From contig NZ_JSEE01000011.1 of the NCBI RefSeq assembly GCF_001625355.1, forward strand, positions 103,596 to 167,595: a stretch of 64,000 nucleotides of DNA, in the 5' to 3' direction. This DNA is from Marinomonas sp. TW1. GTDB taxonomy: Bacteria; Pseudomonadota; Gammaproteobacteria; Pseudomonadales; Marinomonadaceae. Positions 40,070-48,982 of this stretch are shown piece by piece. The stretch's first letter is position 1, and each line of letters opens with the position of its first letter. The position numbers were made by a program, and so were the translations under genes. Below the pieces are notes generated by a model. It ran no database searches. It was given only the letters and a program-made list of their open reading frames with translations, and had not been told where the DNA came from.

Positions 40070-41359
40070 CTAGTTCATTCCATACCAGCCAGGGAATACC
40101 ATAATGCTGGCCAAGACAAGAATTTGAATCAAAATAAACGGTGTCACCCCTTTATAGATGTCCGTTGTTCTGACCGAACTGGGCGCGACCCCTTTTAGAT
40201 AGAATAAACTGAATCCAAAGGGTGGCGTTAAGAAAGATGTCTGCAAATTCATTGCGATCAAGATCGCGAACCACACCATATTAATGCCCAAAGCTTCTGC
40301 GACTGGCGCCAAAATTGGCACGATGATAAAGGCGATTTCCACAAAATCAATGAAGAAGCCCAATATCAAAATAGCAATCATGGCCAAGATAATGAAGCCC
40401 CACTTCTCACCCGGCAAGCTCAACAAAGCCTCTTCCACTATGTAATCGCCACCAGTGTAGCTGAAGGCCATGGAAAAAGCGGTCGCCCCCATCAAGATAG
40501 CAAACACCATCGCGGTGACTTTGACCGTTTCTAGACCACTGTCGTAGAGCATTTTCCAACTGAATTGACGATAAATCAACGCCAAAACAATGGCACCAAC
40601 ACCACCCAACGCAGAGGACTCTGTTGGCGTCGCAATGCCCGTAAAAATGGAACCCAATACAATTAACACCAACGCCAAAGGCGGAATAATGGCTTTCAAA
40701 GCACTGCGAATTTGTTGCGCGCGAGTTTCCTTATCCAAATCCTGAGGCATGGCTGGCGCCATATCAGGGTTTAAAAAAGTCAAAATCAAAATATACGCGA
40801 TGTAACAGCCAATCAACACCATACCCGGCATGAGAGCGGCTTGAAACAAGTCGCCTACTGGAATACCCAATACATCACCGAGTATGATCAAAATAATCGA
40901 TGGTGGAATAATTTGCCCTAAGGTACCTGACGCGCAAATCGTGCCACAGGCTAAGGACTTGTTGTAATTGTACTTGAGCATGACCGGCAAAGAGATCAAT
41001 CCCATGGCCACCACACTCGCCCCGACTACTCCAGTTGACGCCGCTAACAAAGCACCAACCAAAATAGTCGAAATGGCCAAACCGCCACGAACACCACCAA
41101 ACAGTTTGCCCATGGCTTCTAATAACTGCTCAGCCAATCGTGTCTTTTGCAGCACGATGCCCATGAAAACAAATAAAGGCACCGCCATCATGACCGTATT
41201 TTCCATATAACTTTGGATACGGAACGGCATAAAGGCAAACATATCAAAACCTTCGGCAAAGACACCAAAGATCAAAGCAATACCACCAAAGGTAAAAGCA
41301 ACAGGAAAGCCCAGTAATAGCATTACTAGAGCAACAAAAAACATGATTATACCAATCAT
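40070..41359 (-). CDS. dctM: TRAP transporter large permease
   Basis: About 429 residues from the ATG at 41359 (a TTG two codons upstream opens the frame; AGG lies 7 bases before the ATG). About 12 transmembrane helices. The family sequences 'FPVAFTFGGIALIFG', 'GVVGASVVAMGLISLPVMLKYNYNKSLACGTICASGTLGQIIPPSI' and 'PFGFSLFYLKG' mark DctM. It provides the Na+-coupled translocation path for the substrate bound by DctP. Confidence 0.93.
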   Translation of the reverse strand: MIGIIMFFVALVMLLLGFPVAFTFGGIALIFGVFAEGFDMFAFMPFRIQSYMENTVMMAVPLFVFMGIVLQKTRLAEQLLEAMGKLFGGVRGGLAISTILVGALLAASTGVVGASVVAMGLISLPVMLKYNYNKSLACGTICASGTLGQIIPPSIILIILGDVLGIPVGDLFQAALMPGMVLIGCYIAYILILTFLNPDMAPAMPQDLDKETRAQQIRSALKAIIPPLALVLIVLGSIFTGIATPTESSALGGVGAIVLALIYRQFSWKMLYDSGLETVKVTAMVFAILMGATAFSMAFSYTGGDYIVEEALLSLPGEKWGFIILAMIAILILGFFIDFVEIAFIIVPILAPVAEALGINMVWFAILIAMNLQTSFLTPPFGFSLFYLKGVAPSSVRTTDIYKGVTPFILIQILVLASIMVFPGWYGMN

Positions 41360-41392
41360 AAACAACCTACAAGTTTAAAATGGTGACCAAAA

Positions 41393-41932
41393 TTAATGCT
41401 GAATTGGCGGATGTGAGAAGCCTTCTTCGCTCACGCCCCGTAGCACATTGATGCAGCGAATAATCATGCCTAAACCACTAATGGCCATGGAGAAAAAGGC
41501 AAAAGGGATAACCGCTTTAATAATCCACCGATAAGGCAAACCACCAGGATCGCCACTGGTTTCACCGAGCAAAAAAGCTTCATGAGAAAAGCTTATGCCG
41601 TAATAGCCAACCAACAAGGTGAATGGCATTAGAAAGAACACACAGCCAAACAAATCGATCCAAGCTTTACCGCGAATGGTTAAATTTTCATAGATCAAAT
41701 CAACGCGGACATGACCACCATGCTGTATCCCATAAGGGATGCCTAACAAGAAAATAGCAGCGTATAAATGCCACTCTAACTCTTGCATTGCAATGGACAC
41801 ATCATTGAAGGCATAGCGCATTAGTACGTCGTAAAAAACATTGAACAGCAAAGCAATGAACAATATGGTTGAGACCATACCAAGCACATTTGAAAAACGA
41901 GTAATGCCACGTTCTAAGTGGGTTAAAAACAT
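41393..41932 (-). CDS. dctQ: TRAP transporter small permease
   Basis: 179 residues with four transmembrane helices. Contains 'MQELEWHLYAAIFLLGIPYGIQHGGHVRVDLIYE', the DctQ signature. It pairs with DctM in the membrane. It is 33 bp upstream of dctM and 56 bp downstream of dctP, with a hairpin in the latter gap. Confidence 0.92.
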   Translation of the reverse strand: MFLTHLERGITRFSNVLGMVSTILFIALLFNVFYDVLMRYAFNDVSIAMQELEWHLYAAIFLLGIPYGIQHGGHVRVDLIYENLTIRGKAWIDLFGCVFFLMPFTLLVGYYGISFSHEAFLLGETSGDPGGLPYRWIIKAVIPFAFFSMAISGLGMIIRCINVLRGVSEEGFSHPPIQH

Positions 41933-41954
41933 TACGAACTCCTATACAAAACAA

Positions 41955-41975
41955 GGCGAATGGTGACCATCCGCC
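41955..41975 (-). terminator. Attenuating hairpin between dctP and dctQ
   Basis: On the minus strand an 8-bp stem (GGCGGATG/CATTCGCC, one G-U pair) with a 5-base loop is followed by TTGTTTTG. A weak terminator here would let the binding protein be made in excess over the permeases, as is common in TRAP operons. Confidence 0.5.
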
Positions 41976-41988
41976 CTGCTTAGAGGTT

Positions 41989-43074
41989 TTATTCTGCTAG
42001 GCTATCAACACTATCAAGGTAGGCGCGATCAGAAATGTTGGTCCAAACACGTACCTTTTTCAGGTAGTCTGCTTGAGAATCCAGAATTTCTTTCGCCAAA
42101 GGATCTTCCGCGGCTTTTTCATCAAGCAGCTCTTGGTTGGCTTTTCTCATTGCCACCAACACGTCTTTCGGGAAGGTTTTTACCTGAACATTCGGGTATT
42201 CCGTTTTCATCGTCGCCCAGTTTTCAGCACTTTCATGATAAGACTGAATGTACATATCATAAGAGGCTAACTTCATTGAGGTACGAAGGATTTCACGCAG
42301 ATCGTCTGGTAGTTTCTTCCAAGTACGTTCATTCACTAGGAATTGAAGCTCTGTTGCTGGCTCATGCCAACCTGTGTAGTAGTAAGGTGCAATTTTGTGG
42401 AAGCCCATGCGCAAATCAAGAGAAGGCCCCACCCACTCAAGTGCATCGATAGTACGACGCTCTAAAGCGGTGTACAGCTCGCCAGAGGCAATATTGGTTG
42501 GCTTAGCGCCTAACTTCGCTAGAACTTCACCAGCAAAACCAGGAATACGCATCTTCAGACCTTTCAGGTCATCCAAAGAATTGATTTCTTTTTGAAACCA
42601 GCCGCCCATTTGGTTGCCCGTATTACCACCAGGGAAAGACAACAAACCGAATGGTTTATAGACTTTTTGCATCAAGTCCATACCACCGCCGTAGTAGAAC
42701 CAGCCGTATTGTTCTGGGGTGATCATACCAAATGGCATGGTTGTGAAATATAAGGTGTTAGGCACTTTGCCTTTCCAGTAATAAGACGCAGAGTGACCCA
42801 TGTCATATTGACCAGAACGAACCATATCAAACACACCTAAAGGCGCTTTGTGTTTGTTGGCAGAATCGATGGTGATTTTCAAACGGCCATTCGACATTTC
42901 ATCAGCAATACGAGCCATGTTACGTGGCGCATCACCGAAAATCGGAAAGTTAGAAGACCAAGTTTCAGCCATTTTCAGTTTATAGACTCTGTCAGCTGCG
43001 AAAGCAGGCAGAGAAATGGCACTTAGTGTGACTGCGGTCGCAGCAACAAGGGTGGTTAGTTTTAAGGATCTCAT
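41989..43074 (-). CDS. dctP: TRAP transporter substrate-binding protein
   Basis: 361 residues from the ATG at 43074, chosen because CAGGA lies about 10 bases upstream and it leads straight into the signal peptide ('MRSLKLTTLVAATAVTLSAISLPAFA'); an ATG four codons earlier is possible. The mature part has 'KLKMAETWSSNFPIFGDAPRNMARIADEMSNGRLKI', 'MRIPGFAGEVLAKLGAKPTNIASGELYTALERRTIDALEWVGP' (with the Arg that usually salt-bridges a carboxylate). This looks like the subgroup that binds 2-oxo or aromatic acids, but the ligand cannot be read from sequence. Confidence 0.92.
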   Translation of the reverse strand: MRSLKLTTLVAATAVTLSAISLPAFAADRVYKLKMAETWSSNFPIFGDAPRNMARIADEMSNGRLKITIDSANKHKAPLGVFDMVRSGQYDMGHSASYYWKGKVPNTLYFTTMPFGMITPEQYGWFYYGGGMDLMQKVYKPFGLLSFPGGNTGNQMGGWFQKEINSLDDLKGLKMRIPGFAGEVLAKLGAKPTNIASGELYTALERRTIDALEWVGPSLDLRMGFHKIAPYYYTGWHEPATELQFLVNERTWKKLPDDLREILRTSMKLASYDMYIQSYHESAENWATMKTEYPNVQVKTFPKDVLVAMRKANQELLDEKAAEDPLAKEILDSQADYLKKVRVWTNISDRAYLDSVDSLAE

Positions 43075-43155
43075 TGTTTTTATCATCCTGTTGTCTTGTT
43101 TTTTATTGTTTGGATCAAGCAGGATGGATCATCGCTCGTATAAAAAGTGTAAACA

Positions 43156-43167
43156 ATTCGTACGAAT
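43156..43167. promoter_or_regulatory. Perfect 12-bp palindrome upstream of dctP
   Basis: ATTCGTACGAAT is a perfect inverted repeat about 80 bp before the dctP start. On the minus strand TATACG follows downstream at a distance suitable for a -10 element. It could bind the adjacent LuxR-type regulator. No -35 element of good quality is seen. Confidence 0.35.
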
Positions 43168-43308
43168 ACCGACACGCAAGGAAAAACTACGTAGTGAAAC
43201 TCAGTATTTCTACTTAGAAAAGACGATCACAACAAGACCTGAACAACATCAAACTCAGTCAGGACAAAAGGCAAGGGAGAAGAAGAGGAATACATACCAA
43301 GCGTGGAT

Positions 43309-43339
43309 AAAAAGCCGCCACACAAACGGGACGGCTTTT
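43309..43339. terminator. Weak terminator between sohB and dctP upstream region
   Basis: AAAAGCCG and CGGCTTTT are separated by about 15 bases and lie 15 bp after the sohB stop. It reads as a hairpin on the minus strand with little T-tract beyond the stem. Confidence 0.5.
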
Positions 43340-43353
43340 GATTTTTAGGGCGT

Positions 43354-44397
43354 TTAGAAGCCTCGTGATTGAGTCAATTTACCAAGCCAAGTAACGGCTT
43401 TTTGCTCAAACGCAGAGAACACAGACAACCCAAAACGTTCGGCCATGCCTTTTGGTTGCTTATAAGACACCTGCACGACCTCTGAATCTTTGTATTGCGC
43501 CACCAAATAAGCATCACTGGTCATAACGTCATCAACCAATTTATTTTCCAGCGCTTCACGACCATACCAAGTATCACCCGTTGCGATGTCTTCAATATCA
43601 AGCTGAGGGCGCTGCTCTGATACAAAGCGCTTAAACAATCCATGGGTATCTTCTAGATCTTGTTTAAATTTCTCGCGTCCTTCATCGGTGTTTTTACCCA
43701 GCATAGTCAAAGTACGTTTGTATTTGCCTGCCGTATGCAGCTCCACGTCAATCAGACTCTTATCCAACAAACGATGCACGTTAGGTACTTGAGCCACCAC
43801 CCCAATCGATCCCAAAATGGCAAAAGGTGCCGCAATGATTTTATTGGCAACACACGCCATCATATAACCACCACTGGCAGCCACCTTGTCGACGCAAATG
43901 GTCAAGGGAATATTCGCTTCACGAATACGTTGCAATTGAGACGCCGCTAAACCATAACTGTGGACCATGCCACCACCACTTTCAAGACGCACAACCACTT
44001 CGTCTTTTGCTGTCGCGACACTTAATATAGCGGTAATTTCTTCTCGCATCGAGGTCACTGCCGAGGCTTTAATATCGCCATCAAAGTCCAACACATAAAG
44101 GCGTTTTTTAGGCGTTTCTTCTATCTCTTTCGGTGCCTTCTTATTGGCTTTCTTATCCAGCTTTTCTTGCTTCTTTTTTTCTTTCAACTGGCTTTTCAGC
44201 GTTTTCTTATCAAGCAATTGACGATCCAAATCGTCCTTCATGGCATCGTAGTTTTCATTTAGCTTAGTCACAGACAAACTGCCTGGCTGAGATTTACGTT
44301 TACCATTTGCGATCATCGCCAGCAAAACACCAATCACGATAGCGACACTGACCAGCTTCAACAAAAAACCGGCATAGTCCGTTAGAAATTCCAACAT
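43354..44397 (-). CDS. sohB: S49-family membrane protease SohB
   Basis: 347 residues. Two adjacent ATGs exist; the second (44397) is better spaced from GAGGA. An N-terminal helix (about 8-28), a highly charged Lys-rich linker (about 60-95) and a periplasm-facing ClpP-like domain follow: 'VVRLESGGGMVHSYGLAASQL', catalytic Ser in 'KVAASGGYMMACVA' and the Lys region 'TAGKYKRTLTM'. It is the SohB branch with an N-terminal DUF-type extension. Confidence 0.93.
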   Translation of the reverse strand: MLEFLTDYAGFLLKLVSVAIVIGVLLAMIANGKRKSQPGSLSVTKLNENYDAMKDDLDRQLLDKKTLKSQLKEKKKQEKLDKKANKKAPKEIEETPKKRLYVLDFDGDIKASAVTSMREEITAILSVATAKDEVVVRLESGGGMVHSYGLAASQLQRIREANIPLTICVDKVAASGGYMMACVANKIIAAPFAILGSIGVVAQVPNVHRLLDKSLIDVELHTAGKYKRTLTMLGKNTDEGREKFKQDLEDTHGLFKRFVSEQRPQLDIEDIATGDTWYGREALENKLVDDVMTSDAYLVAQYKDSEVVQVSYKQPKGMAERFGLSVFSAFEQKAVTWLGKLTQSRGF

Positions 44398-44566
44398 CAT
44401 CTTCCTCTAAATTCTATAAGTCTTTGTAATAATGGGGCACAAAACGCAAATAACAATGGTTTTTATGCATTTTCACCGTAGATACAAGCTTGTTTATCCC
44501 TTATTATTCAGCGCATCTAAAAATAAGCAAAAAACTTGCACGCAAGTTACGTTTAAGGAGCTCTTA

Positions 44567-46069
44567 ATGAAAACCTCTATATCCCATGCTCTGGGTAATA
44601 ATTTTCTAGGCAGTTCGCCTCTCTGGTACAAACAAGTAGTGATTGCCTTTTTAATTCTGAACCCTATTGCGGTAGTGACATTAGGGCCTTTCATCACCGG
44701 CTGGTTACTCATCATCGAGTTTATTTTCACCCTTGCCATGGCATTAAAATGCTACCCATTACAGCCAGGCGGTTTAATCGCATTAGAAGCGGTATTATTA
44801 GGCTTAACCAATAGCGATGGTGTGTATCACGAAGTCATTAAAAACTTCGATGTGATATTGCTGCTGATGTTCATGGTGGCGGGCATCTACTTCATGCAAG
44901 GCATGCTGTTGTTTATTTTCAATAAGCTCTTGGTCAAAATCCGCTCCAAGATCATTATTTCCTTAGTCTTCAGCTTCGCCGCTGCCGTGATGTCAGCTTT
45001 TCTAGATGCTTTAACGGTAACCGCGGTCCTTATTAGTGTCAGTGTTGGTTTTTACTCCGTTTACCACAAGGTCGCGTCTGATCAAACCAGCAGTGGCAAA
45101 CACAACCCAAACAGCGACGATAAGGTGCTACCGGTAAACCAAAATGACTTAGCGGAATTCCGCTCTTTTTTACGCAGTCTGTTGATGCACGGTGCCATCG
45201 GTACGGCGCTAGGTGGCGTTTCTACTTTGGTGGGCGAGCCGCAAAACTTATTAATCGCTAAAACAGCTGGCTGGGACTTTTTAGAGTTCTTCACGCGCGT
45301 AGCGCCGATTTCCATGCCAGTACTAGCATGCGGTCTGTTGACCGTGATTGTTCTAGAAAAAACCAAATGGTTTGACTACGGCGCTCATTTGCCTGAAAAC
45401 GTGCGAAACATCTTAAAGAACTTTGAAAAAGAAGAGTCACTTAAGAGTACGCCGCGACATAAAGCACAATTAATTATCCAAGGCATTGTGGCATTAATTC
45501 TGATTCTGTCTCTGGCATTTCACGTTGCTGAAGTTGGTTTGGTCGGCCTGATGGTCATCGTGCTGCTCACCGCGTTTAATGGCATCACAGAAGAGCACCA
45601 AATCGGTCACGCTTTCGAAGAAGCCTTGCCTTTCACCGCGTTGTTAGTGGTTTTCTTTACCATTGTGTCGGTAATTCATGAACAGCACTTGTTCCAGCCG
45701 ATTATCGATGTGGTTCTAAACATGCCAACGGAAAGCCAACCTCTCATGTTCTTTATCGCCAACGGTTTATTGTCAGCCATCAGTGACAACGTATTCGTCG
45801 CAACCGTGTACATTGGTGAAGTGAAAGAAGCGTTAGACAGTGGTTTAATCAGTCGCGAGCACTTCAATACGCTCGCGGTAGCCATTAACACAGGTACGAA
45901 CTTACCTAGCGTCGCAACACCAAACGGACAAGCGGCTTTTCTATTCTTGCTAACCTCGGCAATCGCCCCATTATTGCGCCTTTCTTATGGCAAAATGGTT
46001 TGGATGGCCTTGCCATACACCATCGTATTGAGCCTCGTTGGTGGCCTATGCGTTAGCTACTTGCTGTAA
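44567..46069 (+). CDS. nhaB: Na+/H+ antiporter NhaB
   Basis: 500 residues from the ATG at 44567, with AAGGAG 7 bases upstream; the frame from 44432 adds 45 unrelated codons. About 12 transmembrane helices. '[22 protein letters not shown]', '[16 protein letters not shown]' and '[19 protein letters not shown]' are typical NhaB segments. It expels Na+ in exchange for protons, working with the Na+-NQR pump in the sodium economy of the cell. Confidence 0.95.
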   Translation: MKTSISHALGNNFLGSSPLWYKQVVIAFLILNPIAVVTLGPFITGWLLIIEFIFTLAMALKCYPLQPGGLIALEAVLLGLTNSDGVYHEVIKNFDVILLLMFMVAGIYFMQGMLLFIFNKLLVKIRSKIIISLVFSFAAAVMSAFLDALTVTAVLISVSVGFYSVYHKVASDQTSSGKHNPNSDDKVLPVNQNDLAEFRSFLRSLLMHGAIGTALGGVSTLVGEPQNLLIAKTAGWDFLEFFTRVAPISMPVLACGLLTVIVLEKTKWFDYGAHLPENVRNILKNFEKEESLKSTPRHKAQLIIQGIVALILILSLAFHVAEVGLVGLMVIVLLTAFNGITEEHQIGHAFEEALPFTALLVVFFTIVSVIHEQHLFQPIIDVVLNMPTESQPLMFFIANGLLSAISDNVFVATVYIGEVKEALDSGLISREHFNTLAVAINTGTNLPSVATPNGQAAFLFLLTSAIAPLLRLSYGKMVWMALPYTIVLSLVGGLCVSYLL

Positions 46070-46094
46070 TCGAATCAGCAACCGCTTGATACAA

Positions 46095-46147
46095 AAATGC
46101 CCGCTTACCCTGACCTGAATTTAGGCCTGAGTAAGCGGGCATTTTTT
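46095..46147. terminator. Bidirectional terminator between nhaB and dnaQ
   Basis: AAAATGCCCGCTTAC pairs with GTAAGCGGGCATTTT around an inner imperfect stem, with T-runs on both strands between converging genes. Confidence 0.85.
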
Positions 46148-46174
46148 ATGACGTCATCTCACTCTTCGTTGAGC

Positions 46175-46888
46175 TTATTGATTCCGCCACAATACTTGAC
46201 CAGCTTTCTTTTCAATCAAGTCCAAGCGTTCTTCATGCGCCTGTAATTCATCGTCACTGGCACGAATCACTTTTAACGCAGGTCGTTCAGGGGATAAACG
46301 GCGAATTTCCCCTACATCACCTTCTTCACTTGAATCTGAATCTGAATTATTGGCCAACCCAAGGCTGGTTTGGCCCCCCGTCATCAATAAATACACATCG
46401 GCTAGGATTTCCGAATCCAACAAGGCGCCGTGCAAATCACGATGGGAATTATCAATGCCGTAACGTTTACATAGGGCATCTAGGTTATTTTTTTGACCTG
46501 GATGCTTTTTACGAGCGTAAACCAAGCTATCGAAGACACCACACACCTCTGCTACTTTCGGGTAACCCGCGCCAAGTAAAGCAAATTCATGGTCGATGAA
46601 CCCTATGTCAAACGGCGCATTGTGAATGATCAATTCAGCGCCTTTAATAAACTCGAAAAACTCTTGTGCAACCTGATGGAACCTTGGCTTATCCGCCAAA
46701 AATTCATCACTGATACCGTGAACTCGAAACGCTTCCTCTTCCACTTCACGATCTGGATTAATGTAAACGTGAAAGTGGTTTTTGGTCAGCTTGCGCCCCA
46801 CCATTTCCACACAACCGATTTCGATGATTCGATGACCCTGTTTCGGATCAATACCCGTTGTTTCAGTATCCAGTATGACCTGTCTCAT
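46175..46888 (-). CDS. dnaQ: DNA polymerase III epsilon subunit (proofreading)
   Basis: 237 residues. DEDDh exonuclease: Asp7/Glu9 in 'VILDTETTGIDP', Asp in 'IIHNAPFDIGFIDHE', and His/Asp in 'HRDLHGALLDSEILADVY'. The C-terminal part binds the alpha subunit. Its ATG abuts the rnhA stop (one shared base), the conserved rnhA-dnaQ pair, here co-directional rather than divergent as in E. coli. Confidence 0.96.
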   Translation of the reverse strand: MRQVILDTETTGIDPKQGHRIIEIGCVEMVGRKLTKNHFHVYINPDREVEEEAFRVHGISDEFLADKPRFHQVAQEFFEFIKGAELIIHNAPFDIGFIDHEFALLGAGYPKVAEVCGVFDSLVYARKKHPGQKNNLDALCKRYGIDNSHRDLHGALLDSEILADVYLLMTGGQTSLGLANNSDSDSSEEGDVGEIRRLSPERPALKVIRASDDELQAHEERLDLIEKKAGQVLWRNQ

Positions 46889-47328
46889 TATTGCGCCCTC
46901 AACTCATCAATGCCTTGATTCGCCAATTGATCAGCAATCTCGTTTCCTTCAATGCCAGCATGACCTTTGACCCATTTCCACGTCACCTGATGCTTCTGAC
47001 AAGCCTCATCTAATGCTTGCCACAAATCTTTGTTTTTGACAGGTTGTTTTGACGCCGTCATCCAGCCTTTCTTTTTCCAACCTGCTAGCCATTGCGTGAT
47101 GCCTTTTTGAACATAAGAAGAGTCTGTATACAGCGTGACGTCACAAGCTTCTTTTAACGCTTTCAGGCCTTCAATGGCACCCATTAATTCCATTCGATTA
47201 TTGGTCGTGTCGCGCTCGCCACCACACAAACGTTTCTCATGGCCTGCGAACGTTAACCAAGCGCCCCAGCCGCCTATGCCAGGGTTACCTTTACATGCAC
47301 CATCAGTATAAATTACAACTTCTTTCAC
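46888..47328 (-). CDS. rnhA: Ribonuclease HI
   Basis: 146 residues from a GTG start at 47328 that overlaps the upstream TGA (GTGA). Homology begins exactly there ('[24 protein letters not shown]'), while the upstream open frame (to 47391) is unrelated. The active site has Asp9 ('[11 protein letters not shown]'), Glu in '[12 protein letters not shown]', Asp in '[12 protein letters not shown]' and the last Asp in '[11 protein letters not shown]'. It removes RNA from RNA-DNA hybrids. Confidence 0.96.
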   Translation of the reverse strand: MKEVVIYTDGACKGNPGIGGWGAWLTFAGHEKRLCGGERDTTNNRMELMGAIEGLKALKEACDVTLYTDSSYVQKGITQWLAGWKKKGWMTASKQPVKNKDLWQALDEACQKHQVTWKWVKGHAGIEGNEIADQLANQGIDELRAQ

Positions 47329-48104
47329 TCTTTCATCTCTTTTGCGGTTGGTTTGGTTAATGGCGGAACACGCACTCGCGCTCTTGACCAACGTGGCCTT
47401 AACGGAATATTGCGTTTCACATGCTTGGTTGCGGTCATCACATAGACCCCGCCAAAGGGCAATTTCAATGCTTTAAACAAACGATTTAACCAGTTAAAAC
47501 GACTACGCCATTTCGCACTTTGAAGTGGCGGCTCATAATAAATAAAATGCTTACTTTCTAGGGTCAAGCCCGCGACTTTCAGCCAGTCTTCCAATCTTTG
47601 ATAACGGATAAAACGTCCACACCAAGGCGCTTTCACACGCTTTGAGAACACTCTTCTCATCCCCCACCAACTCCATGGGTTAAAACCAACAATCACTATC
47701 TTGCCGCTTGGCAGTAAGGTCCGTGCGGCTTCACGTAAATCATCGTGGGGACTGGAAGACACATCGAGCGTATGATGAAACACATGAACGTCCACGCCAT
47801 CAGATTCAAACGGCAATTCAGAGGCTTTTGCCACCACAGTGTTAACCGACGCCCCCAGCTCTAGCGTTGGCGCAATTAACAAGTTTTCACGCAATCGATC
47901 ATGCTTTATGGAAAATTGTTTTAAGGGCGATTGGCACACCAAATAATAGCCAATGGCAAGGTCCAATTCCGCTTCAATCTGCTGTAACTCACACTGTAAT
48001 AAATCCACCCCAAGCGGTGTTTCATACCAGTTTTGAAACAATTGTCTTGATTGATCATCCAACATACAATGAAATCTCTTTATCGCGTCATGACGCCAGT
48101 CCAA
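47325..48104 (-). CDS. SAM-dependent methyltransferase-like protein (YafS-like)
   Basis: 259 residues. A class I methyltransferase fold is suggested by '[68 protein letters not shown]'. The glycine-rich loop of motif I is degenerate ('LELGASV'), so catalytic activity is open. The neighbourhood gloB / this gene / rnhA / dnaQ is that of E. coli yafS. Its stop overlaps the rnhA GTG by 4 bases. Divergent from gloB. Confidence 0.8.
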   Translation of the reverse strand: MDWRHDAIKRFHCMLDDQSRQLFQNWYETPLGVDLLQCELQQIEAELDLAIGYYLVCQSPLKQFSIKHDRLRENLLIAPTLELGASVNTVVAKASELPFESDGVDVHVFHHTLDVSSSPHDDLREAARTLLPSGKIVIVGFNPWSWWGMRRVFSKRVKAPWCGRFIRYQRLEDWLKVAGLTLESKHFIYYEPPLQSAKWRSRFNWLNRLFKALKLPFGGVYVMTATKHVKRNIPLRPRWSRARVRVPPLTKPTAKEMKE

Positions 48105-48153
48105 CTTTGATACGCCATGATTTACATCGACTTCTTATTAAAGTAGAAAGTTT

Positions 48154-48927
48154 ATGATTATTTTTCCGCTTCCGGCCTTTCAAGACAATTATATCTGGAT
48201 AATCCGCCACAATGATACCTCCCTCATCTGGGCGATTGATCCTGGGGATGCCAATGTCGTTCTGAATTACTGCCAACAAGACGATAAACAATTAGCCGGT
48301 ATCATTATTACTCATCACCATAAAGACCACACAGGCGGCGTAGCTGAGTTAAAAGAGACGTTCCAATGTCCGGTTTTTGGTCCCGCTCATTTAACGGATT
48401 TGGTGACACACCCACTGGCTGAAGACGATCACGTTAACATTTTTGAGCGATCGTTTCGTGTCTTAGAAACCCCTGGGCACACACTGGATCACCTGTGTTA
48501 TTTTAGCGACCAGCCAACCCCGATTCTGTTCAGCGGTGATACTCTTTTCCGAGGTGGTTGTGGGCGCATCATGGAAGGCACAGCGGAACAAATGCTGGCT
48601 GCGATGCAAAAAATCTCTGCGCTGCCGGATGACACTCTAGTCTATTGTACACACGAATATACTCTTGCAAATTATCGCTTTGCTGTGTCTCTTGAACCAC
48701 AAAATCAAAGTCTATTAGATGCGACTCTAACTTGCCAAACTTTACGCCAACAAAAGCAAGCGACCTTACCCAGTAAGCTGGACTTAGAGAAAAAAACCAA
48801 TCCATTTTTACGTTCTCATATAGAGTCCGTAAAAGTTCAAGCGGCACAGCAACTTAGCGAAGAAGTGGCCGATCAACCGAGCGCTGCTTTCAGCCAAGTA
48901 AGGCGAGCAAAAGACAGTTTTAGTTGA
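48154..48927 (+). CDS. gloB: Hydroxyacylglutathione hydrolase (glyoxalase II)
   Basis: 257 residues. The metallo-beta-lactamase motif is 'THHHKDHTGG' (HxHxDH, about 53-58), with further metal ligands His in 'TPGHTLDHLCY', Asp in 'LFSGDTLFRGGCGR' and His in 'YCTHEYTLANYRF'. It hydrolyses S-lactoylglutathione in methylglyoxal detoxification. The start 'MIIFPLPAFQDNYIW' is canonical. Confidence 0.96.
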   Translation: MIIFPLPAFQDNYIWIIRHNDTSLIWAIDPGDANVVLNYCQQDDKQLAGIIITHHHKDHTGGVAELKETFQCPVFGPAHLTDLVTHPLAEDDHVNIFERSFRVLETPGHTLDHLCYFSDQPTPILFSGDTLFRGGCGRIMEGTAEQMLAAMQKISALPDDTLVYCTHEYTLANYRFAVSLEPQNQSLLDATLTCQTLRQQKQATLPSKLDLEKKTNPFLRSHIESVKVQAAQQLSEEVADQPSAAFSQVRRAKDSFS

Positions 48928-48982
48928 CCTGAATATTCAGCTCGATAAAATGGCCAAACTTTACTCAATTTTGTGACCCTTC

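Noticed and set aside
43016..43348. 110-codon plus-strand frame across the dctP start
   Set aside because: It overlaps the signal-peptide region of dctP antisense and has a very basic, repeat-poor translation without homology.
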